From the NCBI RefSeq assembly GCF_000725345.1, contig NZ_CP008852.1, positions 124,001 through 188,000 of the forward strand: a stretch of 64,000 bases of DNA. Direction: 5' to 3'. This document shows, one piece after another, positions 54,294 to 63,839 of this stretch (its first letter is position 1; every line of letters begins with the position of its first letter). This DNA is from Pelosinus sp. UFO1. Its GTDB lineage: Bacteria; Bacillota; Negativicutes; DSM-13327. The position numbers were made by a program, and so were the translations under genes. A model generated the notes under the pieces. That model ran no database searches and was not told the DNA's origin. It saw only the letters and a list, made by a program, of their open reading frames with translations.

Positions 54294-55037
54294 GTGGTAG
54301 AGATTAATTTCTTAGATAAAAATCAATATGTTTCTAAAATTTTGTTGGAAAAACAAAATATACCCTCCTTTAAACACTATCCGTTTTCAATACCTGCTGT
54401 AGCAAAATTAGATAGTCTTGCATTACATCCCAATGTGACTTTTTTGATTGGAGAAAATGGAGCAGGAAAATCAACGTTAATCGAAGCAATCGCAATTGCT
54501 TTTGGGTTTAATCCTGAGGGTGGATCGAAACATTTTACCTTTTCAACGAGAGAATCACATTCTCCGTTGCATGAACATATGGTTTTATGTAAAGGAGTTA
54601 AAAGGCCAAGGGATTCTTTTTTTCTACGGGCGGAGAGTTTCTTTAACGTGGCCACGAATGTGGATGATCTAGGTGTTGGAGAAGCGTATGGTGAGCATTC
54701 TCTTCATGAGCAATCGCATGGGGAGTCGTTCATGTCACTTTTCTTACATCGATTTAAGGGGAAGGGGTTCTATATTCTTGATGAGCCCGAAGCAGCCTTA
54801 TCGCCAATGCGACAGCTTTCTTTTATCAGTCGCCTTCACCAGCTCGTAGTAGACAATTCACAGTTTATCATTGCGACTCATTCGCCAATTATTTTATCCT
54901 ATCCTAACTCCTATATCTATAATATTGATGAAAGCGGCATCAATAAGATCGCATATGAGCAAACGGATCATTTTATGATTAATAAACATTTTTTCAACAA
55001 TCGCAAAGCCATATTGAATGAGTTGATGCAACTATAA
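54294..55037 (+). CDS. AAA family ATPase (ABC-type P-loop, stand-alone)
   Basis: 247 residues from GTG 54294 with AAAGAAGG just upstream. Walker A is GENGAGKST (about residue 52), a signature-like SHGESF near 140, Walker B FYILDEPEAALSP near 160, and an H-loop ATHSP near 197. It has no membrane-transport partner nearby and resembles the small OLD/RecF-like predicted ATPases found singly in many genomes. Molecular role unknown. It could work in DNA repair or defence, but no companion nuclease gene is seen. Confidence 0.8.
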   Translation: MVEINFLDKNQYVSKILLEKQNIPSFKHYPFSIPAVAKLDSLALHPNVTFLIGENGAGKSTLIEAIAIAFGFNPEGGSKHFTFSTRESHSPLHEHMVLCKGVKRPRDSFFLRAESFFNVATNVDDLGVGEAYGEHSLHEQSHGESFMSLFLHRFKGKGFYILDEPEAALSPMRQLSFISRLHQLVVDNSQFIIATHSPIILSYPNSYIYNIDESGINKIAYEQTDHFMINKHFFNNRKAILNELMQL

Positions 55038-55360
55038 ACATGAGGCTTACTGAAATAATAATTGAGTGGAAAGGAGTGTAATATGGAGCAGCTTGAACTC
55101 ATTTCATTACCATTGAATTCCAAGCCTAAGCCGAGAAAGATGAAAGCCAAACAAACCACTCAATCCTCTACGGTTCCCCTGATCCTGATACTGGCGATTG
55201 GTACCTAGTTCTGGTAAAGTATAATAGGAGTGGCATTCGAATAGTAAATTAGTTACCAGGTATTCAGCTCATTTATGCATTGAAGTGCCTCCGGGCATTG
55301 CTTGGCGGCAATGATTGTACATAATGTATACAAATGTTTCGGACAGGGAGGAATAGAAGT
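55038..55360. other. Intergenic region with a broken small reading frame
   Basis: A 41-codon frame (ATG 55083, AAAGGAGTG upstream, TAG 55206) begins MEQLELISLPLNSKPKPRK. From about 55175 a neighbouring frame reads YGSPDPDTGDWYLVLVKYNR, which looks more protein-like than the end of the first frame, so a frameshifted small gene is possible. Product unrecognised. Confidence 0.35.
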
Positions 55361-56773
55361 ATGAAAAGACAGATAAAAGACAATATGCCTGAATTTCTAG
55401 GGCTGAGAGAAGCTATGGAGTTATCTCGGGAACAAAATCGGGAGAATCACCGAAAATTTATAAATCCTGAGTTAGTAAATCTCATGGGACTTTTAAATTT
55501 TGATAAGTGTTTTGTTAAGGCGCAAGGGACGTCGCTATGGGATAAAGACAATGATGAATACTTAGATTTTTTAGGAGGTTATGGGGCATTAAACCTAGGA
55601 CATAACCACACTGAGATCAATGCAGCAGTTGAGGCAGTGAAGGAATTTCCAAATCTGCTGCAAGCGGCTCTAAACCCTTTAGCAGGGGCGTTAGCACGAA
55701 ACCTGGCATTATTCACTCCTGGAGAACTGCAATACTCATTTTTTAGTAACAGTGGAGCGGAAGCTGTGGAAGGGGCATTAAAACTAGCTAGAGCCTCTAC
55801 TGGAAGAACAAAATTTATTTCCTGTGAAGGCTCTTTTCATGGAAAATCCTTCGGAGCTCTGTCGATTACAGGCCGGGAAAAATATAGGAAACCTTTTGCC
55901 CCTCTACTGCCGGGTGTAGACTTTATCCCGTATGGAGATGCCAAAGCCCTTGAACAAGCTTTGAGCCAGAAAGATGTAGCGGCATTTATCGTGGAACCGA
56001 TTCAAGGCGAAGGAGGAATTATTGTTCCACCGGAAGGATACTTGAAAAAAGTTAGAGATATTTGTACAACTTATAATACGCTGCTTATTGTTGACGAAAT
56101 CCAAACAGGGTTTGGACGTACTGGAAAACTTTTTGCCTGTGAAGAGGAAGGTATTGTTCCTGATATTTTATGTCTGTCCAAATCTTTCGGAGGCGGGGTG
56201 ATGTCACTAGCTGCCTATACTACAACAGAAAAGATATGGAAAAAGGCCTATGGCAGTATAGAAAAAGCGACACTGCATACTTCTACCTTTGGCGGAAATT
56301 CGAGGGCGGTAGCAGCAGGAATTGCCACCTTAGAAATTCTCTTTAGAGATGATTTATCCCGTCAGGCTGCTGAAAAGGGAGAATATCTCATGGGGAAATT
56401 ACAGCAGCTCCAGAAAAAATATCCCTTCTTAAAAGAAGTTCGCGGAAGAGGGCTTATGATTGGACTTGAGTTTGCTCAGCCTGAGAAGGGGCTGCTGAAT
56501 AGGCTGACTGGGGGAACGGTAGAAAAGTTAGCTAGTGAATATTTGGGTGCTATGGTAGCAGGAGAACTTTTAAATAAACATCGAATTGTTACGGCATATA
56601 CCTTGAACAATCCGAATGTGATACGCTTAGAACCGCCTCTAATCGTATCTTATGAGCAACTTGATACATTACTTGCAGCATTGGATGAAATCTGCTCAAA
56701 AAATAGAGGATTTGGAGATATGGTTTTAGCTAGTGGTAAAACTATTTTGAGTTCTTTCGTTAAAAAATCTTGA
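55361..56773 (+). CDS. Class III aminotransferase (putrescine aminotransferase-like)
   Basis: 470 residues from ATG 55361, with GGGAGGA at 55346-55352. PLP fold-type I class III features: FLGGYGALNLGHNH, SNSGAEAVEGALKLAR, the pocket aspartate in IVDEIQTGFGRTGK and the Schiff-base lysine in CLSKSFGGG (about K273). The length and N-terminal extension resemble PatA/YgjG, which transfers the amino group of putrescine to 2-oxoglutarate. Ornithine or other omega-amino acids are alternatives. It is alone, followed by a very strong terminator. Confidence 0.85.
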   Translation: MKRQIKDNMPEFLGLREAMELSREQNRENHRKFINPELVNLMGLLNFDKCFVKAQGTSLWDKDNDEYLDFLGGYGALNLGHNHTEINAAVEAVKEFPNLLQAALNPLAGALARNLALFTPGELQYSFFSNSGAEAVEGALKLARASTGRTKFISCEGSFHGKSFGALSITGREKYRKPFAPLLPGVDFIPYGDAKALEQALSQKDVAAFIVEPIQGEGGIIVPPEGYLKKVRDICTTYNTLLIVDEIQTGFGRTGKLFACEEEGIVPDILCLSKSFGGGVMSLAAYTTTEKIWKKAYGSIEKATLHTSTFGGNSRAVAAGIATLEILFRDDLSRQAAEKGEYLMGKLQQLQKKYPFLKEVRGRGLMIGLEFAQPEKGLLNRLTGGTVEKLASEYLGAMVAGELLNKHRIVTAYTLNNPNVIRLEPPLIVSYEQLDTLLAALDEICSKNRGFGDMVLASGKTILSSFVKKS

Positions 56774-56785
56774 GGATTTGTTTAT

Positions 56786-56839
56786 ATAACGCCAAAGCTC
56801 CTGCAAGCTTGATAAGCTTTGCAGGAGCTTTGGCGTTAT
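56786..56839 (+). terminator. Very long terminator hairpin between convergent genes
   Basis: Arms 56786-56810 and 56814-56839 (cores GCCAAAGCTCCTGCAAGCTT and AAGCTTTGCAGGAGCTTTGG) pair over about 25 bp with a single bulge and a three-base loop. It separates the aminotransferase from the leftward MutS-like gene. Confidence 0.85.
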
Positions 56840-56879
56840 ATTGGTAGGTAGATTGCTGCTATGTAGTTAGCCGATTGCG

Positions 56880-58679
56880 CTACTCGTATAATTCAATGCC
56901 CACCATTTTCATCAGATATTTCGCATTGGTAGTTGTGCACTGTCCAATGCGAAGCTTATAGTCAAACTGTATTTCATTATCTACATAGCTCTCCGTGAAA
57001 TGATAGTTAACAATTTTGCCATGGGTGTCTTTCTCCAAATTACATAGTTCAAAGTCATGGGTGGAAATGAGTCCGATAATCCAATCCTTATTTAAATTTT
57101 TCAGCACACTGGCAGCTCCTAGAACTCGATCTCGTGAATTGGTGCCGCGAAATATTTCATCAATTAAGAAAATCATGTCTTCTTGTTGATGTGAAAAATC
57201 AATGATGGTTTTTATGCGCAGCAGTTCCGCGTAGAAGGTTGATATGCCGCTGTTTAAATCATCATTGATTCTCATAGATGTGAAGATATTCATAATAGAA
57301 CACTCTAGTTTACTGGCGGAGACAGGAGCTCCACAATAGGCCAGGACTAGGTTTATACCGATGGTTCGTAATAAGGTAGTCTTTCCTGACATATTTGACC
57401 CCGTAATTACACAAATCGTATTCTTCATATCAATGTTGTTACGCACACTTTTGGTTTCAACGAGTAGCGGATGCCCCATGTCGACTGCCGAAAACAATAG
57501 GCCTTTTTCCGCGAAGGCAGGAAAACTCCATTTGGGATGTAGCTGTAAGATGACACCTATACTTGCCAGTGCTTCAAAGTGACCGATAATACCAAGCCAA
57601 CTTCGTATCAAATTTCCATTTTGCTTCTTCCAAGCCTCTAATGCGAAGACACAATGAAAATCCCACAGCATGAGAAAGTTCATGATACTAAATGAGATGA
57701 TATTATAACGAAGTTCACTAGCCGTTACGATTCTTTCAAGATGCTTTACTCGCAGAGAGGCTGCTTTTGCTTCATGTAATAGGTCGGATTGCAACTGGGA
57801 CAGATACTCATCCTGAAATTTTTCTTTTTCAATTAAGGCAATGAACTGATTGAAAGCGTCCAGATTTTCTTTAAATTTGTGTACCGTATTTAATGCTAGG
57901 GAGTTTTCTTTAAAGCCAATGGCGGTAAGTATCATTTGGACGGAAATCAGACTCAATGGTATAAAAGTAGGAATCGAAATTTCAAAAAGAAGTAGAATCA
58001 ACGAGAGGACCGTTGCTACAGGCAGTATATAAAAGATGTTTTGTAGCCACTTACGTTGAAATAATTGTGAAGGATTTTCTGCATAAGCAATTAGACTACT
58101 AGGGTCATTTTCAATGTCTGCCGCAAGCATACCGAGACACTGTAATTCCTCGACAAAGTTGCCCTTTTCTGTCAGCTCTTTTACACCCTGTTGTCGTCTC
58201 TTGATGATTCGGATATCCTTTTCTGGAGTTGCGAGAAACTTCTTTAATGTCTTTCTTCCATAAAAGGTGTGTGCAACATTGATCCACTGGAATAAAGATT
58301 TTTCTCCGAATATATCTAGATCGCCGGTATAAGAATGACCTGGATCAATAAACTCCTGCCCGTTCTCTTTAAAATTGATCCAACTTCCATCCATTCTACT
58401 GAGGTACTTTTCATTAATCTCAATTTTACAGCGGATCTTATTTAATTCTCTTTTGATCTGTTGATGCTTAAGCACAAAGTGAATAAAGGTAATCAGAGAT
58501 ATGAGCAAAACAAAATACCCATAAATGGAATCTGTTTTGACAAAACAGAAGCTCGTAATCCCTGCGCCTATTAAAAATACTAGCATACGAAGATTGCTAA
58601 TTCGATTGGAGATCTCCTGTTGTTTTACTTCCAGGCTTCTAAAGGTATGCAAGCGATTTGAAAAGGTATTGATCGGCAT
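56880..58679 (-). CDS. Membrane-associated MutS-like ATPase
   Basis: 599 residues from ATG at 58679 with AAGGAGG upstream on the minus strand. The C-terminal MutS domain V has Walker A ITGSNMSGKTTLLRTI (about 425), Walker B MIFLIDEIFRGTNSRDR (about 500) and an ISTHDFEL H-loop. The middle resembles the MutS lever/core. Unlike true MutS there is no mismatch-binding domain, and hydrophobic pairs at about 30-70 and 212-250 suggest membrane insertion. This fits a widespread family of short MutS homologues of unknown function. It is unlikely to do classic mismatch repair. Confidence 0.85.
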   Translation of the reverse strand: MPINTFSNRLHTFRSLEVKQQEISNRISNLRMLVFLIGAGITSFCFVKTDSIYGYFVLLISLITFIHFVLKHQQIKRELNKIRCKIEINEKYLSRMDGSWINFKENGQEFIDPGHSYTGDLDIFGEKSLFQWINVAHTFYGRKTLKKFLATPEKDIRIIKRRQQGVKELTEKGNFVEELQCLGMLAADIENDPSSLIAYAENPSQLFQRKWLQNIFYILPVATVLSLILLLFEISIPTFIPLSLISVQMILTAIGFKENSLALNTVHKFKENLDAFNQFIALIEKEKFQDEYLSQLQSDLLHEAKAASLRVKHLERIVTASELRYNIISFSIMNFLMLWDFHCVFALEAWKKQNGNLIRSWLGIIGHFEALASIGVILQLHPKWSFPAFAEKGLLFSAVDMGHPLLVETKSVRNNIDMKNTICVITGSNMSGKTTLLRTIGINLVLAYCGAPVSASKLECSIMNIFTSMRINDDLNSGISTFYAELLRIKTIIDFSHQQEDMIFLIDEIFRGTNSRDRVLGAASVLKNLNKDWIIGLISTHDFELCNLEKDTHGKIVNYHFTESYVDNEIQFDYKLRIGQCTTTNAKYLMKMVGIELYE

Positions 58680-58830
58680 AAATCCTCCTTAATAACGAAT
58701 ACAAGCGATGAGTCACCTAGATCATCTAGTATTAATACTATTTACCATGAGAATCTAAAAAAACCTTTAATGTGAATTTAAGAATTAAATCCATTGTATG
58801 CAAAATGACTGAAATTAGAATGTTCCTAAC

Positions 58831-58887
58831 GAAAGAGAAGCTCCCCACAATCTACCTTATTAGTAGATTATGGGGAGCTTCTCTTTC
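58831..58887. repeat. Hairpin repeat family, copy F
   Basis: GAAAGAGAAGCTCCCC at 58831 pairs with GGGGAGCTTCTCTTTC ending at 58887, extended by the ACAATCTAC/GTAGATTAT step. It lies between the EamA and MutS-like genes, both transcribed leftward, and may terminate the EamA transcript. Confidence 0.85.
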
Positions 58888-58947
58888 GATTTAGCATAGT
58901 GGAAGTGGGGTTTATTGAAAAGAATTTTTGCTAAAGAAGATTCTATT

Positions 58948-59952
58948 TTATTCGGCAGATATAGTGTTATCAGAGGAGATGGCATTCTTCTTTTGATTGG
59001 TGATATATACACCTAAAATGACGAATAATCCACCTAAAGCAATAGATAGAGTCAATTTATCATCAAAAAACAGTATGCCTGCTACGATAGCCATAATTGG
59101 GTTAAAATAGCTGAAGATTGCTGTTTTAACGGCACCGATCTTTGAGATTCCTAAATACCAAATAAAGTATGAATAAACGGAGCAAAAAACAGCTAAATAT
59201 GCGGTGGCTAAAAGGGTGGCCCTGCTAATTGTGGGAAGTTGCTGCAACAATGATGTTTCCGCAAATACGGTTGGAAAAAATGCAAATGGCAACAATAGAA
59301 TGGTTCCAAAGATGTGAATATAAGCCATTGCGATAAATGGACTATATTTTTCTAACACTGTTTTACCTTTAAGAGTAAACCAGGCCCAAACTAGTGCATT
59401 TAGGATCAGTAAACCGTCTCCTAAAAGAGTTCTTTGGTGGAACATGTTACCTAGTTTTCCTTGGCTGATGACTAGCAGAACACCCATAAAGGCAATACAG
59501 ATTCCTATCCTACTACGAGTAGTCACTTTTTCTTTTTTAGTAATTATGCAGAATAAAGCAGCAAAGACCGGGGTCGTTGCCATAATGAGACCGGCATTTG
59601 TACTGGTTGTATATTGCAAACCTGTATAATGAATATAGAAGAAGGAAGTAATCGCAAAGAAGCCAAGTGTGAAAAACTGAGGTATATCTTTTTTATCAAT
59701 GGAGCTAGTTCCCTTTTTAAGTAATAGAATTAGGGTAAACACTAAAGATGCAATAACAAAACGTAAGATAACTAGGTTCAGAGGAAGAAGTTCTTGCATC
59801 CCTATTTTAGCTGCAACATAGGAGGTTCCGAGAAATATAGGAACAGTCATTAAAAGCAGGTGTATGTTCTGGAATCTCTTCCGAGGGGAAGGTTTAGTAG
59901 ATGCTATGCTCCTGATGTCGAAGTTGTTACAAAGAGTAGTTTGGTCATTCAC
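58948..59952 (-). CDS. EamA/DMT family exporter
   Basis: 334 residues if GTG at 59952 is used (GGGAG upstream); an in-frame TTG 15 bases earlier is less likely. Ten hydrophobic segments after a polar N-terminus of about 30 residues, in two EamA halves (PIFLGTSYVAAKIGMQELLP; TNAGLIMATTPVFAALFC; second half with SYFNPIMAIVAGILFFDD). DMT members export amino acids, metabolites or drugs. It is divergent from a LysR gene with 187 bases between starts, so that LysR protein is its likely regulator. Confidence 0.88.
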   Translation of the reverse strand: MNDQTTLCNNFDIRSIASTKPSPRKRFQNIHLLLMTVPIFLGTSYVAAKIGMQELLPLNLVILRFVIASLVFTLILLLKKGTSSIDKKDIPQFFTLGFFAITSFFYIHYTGLQYTTSTNAGLIMATTPVFAALFCIITKKEKVTTRSRIGICIAFMGVLLVISQGKLGNMFHQRTLLGDGLLILNALVWAWFTLKGKTVLEKYSPFIAMAYIHIFGTILLLPFAFFPTVFAETSLLQQLPTISRATLLATAYLAVFCSVYSYFIWYLGISKIGAVKTAIFSYFNPIMAIVAGILFFDDKLTLSIALGGLFVILGVYITNQKKNAISSDNTISAE

Positions 59953-60105
59953 TACAATCACTCCCAATCCTTAATAATGTGGATTATTACGCTCTCTAAA
60001 AAAACAAACGTTAAGAAAATTGATGTGGCGTTTTACTTTTTCTATTATTTGTTGCAATTATAGCATGACGCAAACTATAATAAAATTACTAATAAAATAT
60101 ACGTT

Positions 60106-60124
60106 CTATATTGAAAAAGTATAG
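60106..60124. promoter_or_regulatory. Possible LysR binding site
   Basis: CTATA (60106-60110) and TATAG (60120-60124) form a dyad that fits the T-N11-A LysR pattern. It lies 15 bases before the LysR start in the divergent region, the position of an autoregulatory site. Confidence 0.4.
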
Positions 60125-60139
60125 TAAGAGGTATGCAAA

Positions 60140-61021
60140 ATGGATATTCGGGATATGAAGAACTTTTATGCTATTGTTGAGGAGGGAAATATTAGTAATG
60201 CAGCGAAGCGACTTAATATAGCGCAGCCGCCCCTTAGTAAGCAGATGAAACAATTAGAAGATGATCTTGGAGTTCAATTGTTTGAACGTGGCAGCCGTAG
60301 AATCAGGTTGACAGAAGCAGGGCAGTTATTACGGGAGCGGGTAGAACAAATATTAGGGTTAGTCGATGGTACAGTTAAAGAAATTACTGAATTGAACTCA
60401 GGTTTAGTCGGTACACTTTCTATAGGAACAGTGACTACATCTGGGGCTACATTGCTGCCAAACTTGCTTCACCAGTTTCATAAGGTATATCCCCATGTTA
60501 CATTCCAACTATGGGAAGGGGATGGCAGTCGAATTTTAGATCTATTGAATAATAGAGTCATTGAGATTGGTATTATACGAGCCCCTTTTGATTCGGAAAT
60601 TTACGAATCAATTACTTTGCCCGATGAGCCATTAGTGATTGCTATGCGAAGGGATGGATATCTTTGTGGCGACGATCCTGTAAAGGTTCGGCTGATTGAA
60701 CTTGCTAACCAGCCGTTGATTGTTCCATTGAGGTGGAAAGCCATGTTCGTAGAATGGTGCGAGAAAGTCGGATTTAAGCCAAACATCGTATGTATCAGTG
60801 ATGGGATTTTACTCAATATAATATGGACAAAATTGGGGATTGGTATGGCCTTAGTTCCGAAGTCTACCGAGGGACTTATTTCTGATTCAGAATTGACTTA
60901 CAAAACAATTGTGGAACCTGCCGTATCAACGCAAACGGTAATTGTCTGGGCGAGAAATCACAAATTGTCTGCTAGCAGTAAGCACTTCTTGGATTTGTTA
61001 AAAGATATGATTCTTAAGTAA
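60140..61021 (+). CDS. LysR family transcriptional regulator
   Basis: 293 residues from ATG 60140 (AAGAGG at 60126-60131). Winged helix at residues 1-60 (MDIRDMKNFYAIVEEGNIS; AAKRLNIAQPPLSKQMKQLE), then the type 2 periplasmic-binding-like effector domain from about 90. The N-terminus resembles CbbR/YwbI-like members. It is divergent from the EamA exporter and upstream of a VOC-family gene; either or both may be targets. Confidence 0.9.
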   Translation: MDIRDMKNFYAIVEEGNISNAAKRLNIAQPPLSKQMKQLEDDLGVQLFERGSRRIRLTEAGQLLRERVEQILGLVDGTVKEITELNSGLVGTLSIGTVTTSGATLLPNLLHQFHKVYPHVTFQLWEGDGSRILDLLNNRVIEIGIIRAPFDSEIYESITLPDEPLVIAMRRDGYLCGDDPVKVRLIELANQPLIVPLRWKAMFVEWCEKVGFKPNIVCISDGILLNIIWTKLGIGMALVPKSTEGLISDSELTYKTIVEPAVSTQTVIVWARNHKLSASSKHFLDLLKDMILK

Positions 61022-61026
61022 AATAG

Positions 61027-61572
<546 letters not shown>

Positions 61573-61623
61573 AAGGCTATAAGTAGAATTTAAAATGCTA
61601 TTAAGTATATGGAAAAATATAAG

Positions 61624-61660
61624 AAAGACGGTATGACATTAAATTTGTCATACCGTCTTT
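61624..61660. terminator. Bidirectional terminator between VOC and sigma-54 activator genes
   Basis: AAAGACGGTATGACA (61624-61638) pairs perfectly with TGTCATACCGTCTTT (61646-61660). The right arm overlaps the stop codon and last codons of the leftward activator gene. Confidence 0.85.
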
Positions 61661-63525
61661 TGTATACCGAAACGCTTGAGCTTGCGCCAAAGAGTAGAGC
61701 GACTTATGCCAAGTATTTTTGCTGCTTCTGCGTATTTTCCTTTTGTCAGGGCGAGAGCTTTTTTGATTTCCTCTAACTCATTAGGCAGGATATCAGCATG
61801 GTTATCGTTATTGTCTTGTTGATCCCCAAGTAATCTATTAATAATGGCTGCATCAATCGTTTCAATTTTATGTACGGCGATGACTCGTTCAATTATATTT
61901 TGCAATTCACGTATGTTGCCAGGCCATGTATATTCAGTAAGCGCTTTTATGGCGGAGGGAGCAAGTTTTAAGTGATGTTTAATAAAACCTTTATGTTCCT
62001 TTAAGAAGAATTGAGCTAGTAATTTAATATCTTCTTTTCGATTCCGCAAGGGAGGAATTCTAAGTTGTAAGACATTGAGGCGATAATATAAATCCGCTCT
62101 AAATTTATTTTCATTTACGAGATTTTTTAGGTTTTTATTCGTGGCAGCAATAACGCGAACGTCAATTGGAATAACACGGTCACTGCCAAGTCTCATCACT
62201 TTTTTCTCTTGTACAATACGTAGTAGCTTACCTTGTGTCACATACTCCATCTCGGCAATTTCATCTAGAAAGATGGTACCGCCATGGGCGACTTCGAATA
62301 ATCCTGGTTTCCCTTTTGGATTAGCACCAGTAAACGCTCCTCCTACATAGCCAAATAGTTCACTCTCTAGTATTTGACTAGGGAGGGCAGCGCAGTTAAT
62401 AGCGACAAAGGGACCTTGGTGGCGTTCACTGTAGTTGTGAATACTTTGGGCAAATACCTCTTTACCCGTACCTGTTTCACCAATAATTAAAATAGAGGAA
62501 TGAGTTAAGGCGAAATCTTTTGCCATTTCAATGGTTGGTATTAGTTCTGTACTTGTACTCTCAATATTTTTGAAAGAATAATTTGTAATATGCCCGAAAT
62601 CATAAATACGGTGTCTTACCCGAGCTTCCATTTGTTGAATTTGAGTTACATCTTGAAACGTGACAACAGCCCCTACCGTAGTATTGTTGACGACAATGGC
62701 GATTTTGTTGCAAAGAACGTCAACCTCATTAATTTTTAGAATGTGTGCTAAATCATCTTTTCCCGTATGCATGACTTGTTTCAGGTTAAGTTCAGGCCAA
62801 ACCTCAGCAATGTTCTTGCCTGTAGCCTTAATGCTGTTAATGCCTGTAATCTGCTCTGCAATGGGGTTGAAAAAAGTGATACGATACTGGCTGTCAACAG
62901 AGATGATCCCTTCATAGGCATAATTAAGGACTGCTCGGAATAGGCTGGTCTTTTCTTTTTCTAAATTACGTGCATGGGCAATTCGTTTTGCTTCTTGTGC
63001 TGCCTGTAGAATTCCTTCCGCACCACTTTCAATTAATTCGAAGGGGTAGTCCCGTTTTTGCGTGACCTGTTTTGTAATAAATCCGCCAATAACGACGTCC
63101 ACGCCATCTTGGAAAGCCTGAGACACTTGGGTATCTGCCTCTTCTTCAGCATCAATCGGATAAAGTCTAATGTCTACTCCTAAGATTGGACTCAAACAAT
63201 CGGCTTCTTGGAGTAAAGAAGAAAAGGTAACAGCTCCGATAGTGCGTCCGTGTAACTTGGCCTTCTCAACGGTACGAATAATATCAAACCCTGTGATGGG
63301 AATTTCGACAACCGTAATTTCCAGTCCCGCATTTCTAATAGCAGTAGCAGTACCGCCGCGGGAGATGATAATTTCCGTACCTTTGGAACAAAGAGCAGTG
63401 GCAATAGCAACGCCCTCGTGGAGTAGACCTTTCACGATATGTATATCGCTGTGATGAGTCTTAAATAATTGACGAGCGCTTTCAAACAAGCTCATGTCTG
63501 GAGCGATAAATGCGATAAGGGACAT
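61648..63525 (-). CDS. Sigma-54-dependent activator with PrpR_N and PAS domains
   Basis: 625 residues from ATG at 63525, with AGGAGGC upstream on the minus strand; the frame is open further but without such a site. Domains: PrpR_N ligand domain (about 1-185, with IIISRGGTATAI), PAS (about 205-310, FNPIAEQITGINS), AAA+ sigma-54 activation domain (about 330-570: Walker A GETGTGKE about 346, GAFTGA loop, Walker B GTIFLDEIAEM) and a C-terminal Fis-like helix-turn-helix (AEAAKILGISRSTLWRKLK). It uses ATP to open sigma-54 promoters when its ligand is present. The adjacent divergent DASS transporter has both a matching promoter and an inverted-repeat site, so it is the predicted target. Confidence 0.93.
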   Translation of the reverse strand: MSLIAFIAPDMSLFESARQLFKTHHSDIHIVKGLLHEGVAIATALCSKGTEIIISRGGTATAIRNAGLEITVVEIPITGFDIIRTVEKAKLHGRTIGAVTFSSLLQEADCLSPILGVDIRLYPIDAEEEADTQVSQAFQDGVDVVIGGFITKQVTQKRDYPFELIESGAEGILQAAQEAKRIAHARNLEKEKTSLFRAVLNYAYEGIISVDSQYRITFFNPIAEQITGINSIKATGKNIAEVWPELNLKQVMHTGKDDLAHILKINEVDVLCNKIAIVVNNTTVGAVVTFQDVTQIQQMEARVRHRIYDFGHITNYSFKNIESTSTELIPTIEMAKDFALTHSSILIIGETGTGKEVFAQSIHNYSERHQGPFVAINCAALPSQILESELFGYVGGAFTGANPKGKPGLFEVAHGGTIFLDEIAEMEYVTQGKLLRIVQEKKVMRLGSDRVIPIDVRVIAATNKNLKNLVNENKFRADLYYRLNVLQLRIPPLRNRKEDIKLLAQFFLKEHKGFIKHHLKLAPSAIKALTEYTWPGNIRELQNIIERVIAVHKIETIDAAIINRLLGDQQDNNDNHADILPNELEEIKKALALTKGKYAEAAKILGISRSTLWRKLKRFGIQKTV

Positions 63526-63720
63526 AATTTGCCTCCTGTGAAACAAAATGCAACGATTTTCTCCTATTATAAAAGGTTGGCGGCTAGCTTGCAACACAAT
63601 TAATTGATCTGAATGTAGCTCTAAGATACTATTAGGTGGATTATAATAGAAAATTAATCTCACAAAGAATACGAGGTGAAACTAAGTGAGACGAACGTTG
63701 CGGTATGAAACGTTTTTCTG

Positions 63721-63757
63721 AGTGTTGTTTTACAGCAGATGTTGCTAAAACAACACT
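63721..63757 (+). promoter_or_regulatory. Inverted-repeat activator binding site (UAS)
   Basis: AGTGTTGTTTTA (63721-63732) and TAAAACAACACT (63746-63757) are perfect 12-bp reverse complements with a 13-base spacer. It lies about 20 bases upstream of the sigma-54 -24 box and about 200 bases from the activator start, so it may serve the PrpR_N activator. Confidence 0.8.
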
Positions 63758-63777
63758 ATTGCTTGAAAAATCCGATG

Positions 63778-63793
63778 TGGCACGGCTTTTGCA
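63778..63793 (+). promoter_or_regulatory. Sigma-54 (-24/-12) promoter of the DASS transporter gene
   Basis: TGGCACG (63778-63784), four bases, TTGCA (63789-63793): a full match to the sigma-54 consensus with correct GG-GC spacing. It lies 47 bases before the transporter start codon. Confidence 0.93.
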
Positions 63794-63839
63794 TTAGTTA
63801 TGGAAGAAGCTTATCAATATAAACAAGGAGGTTGGTTAC

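Noticed and set aside
28767-58887. Repeats considered as a CRISPR array
   Set aside because: Copies are kilobases apart, vary in sequence, are long hairpins and have no regular spacers or cas genes.
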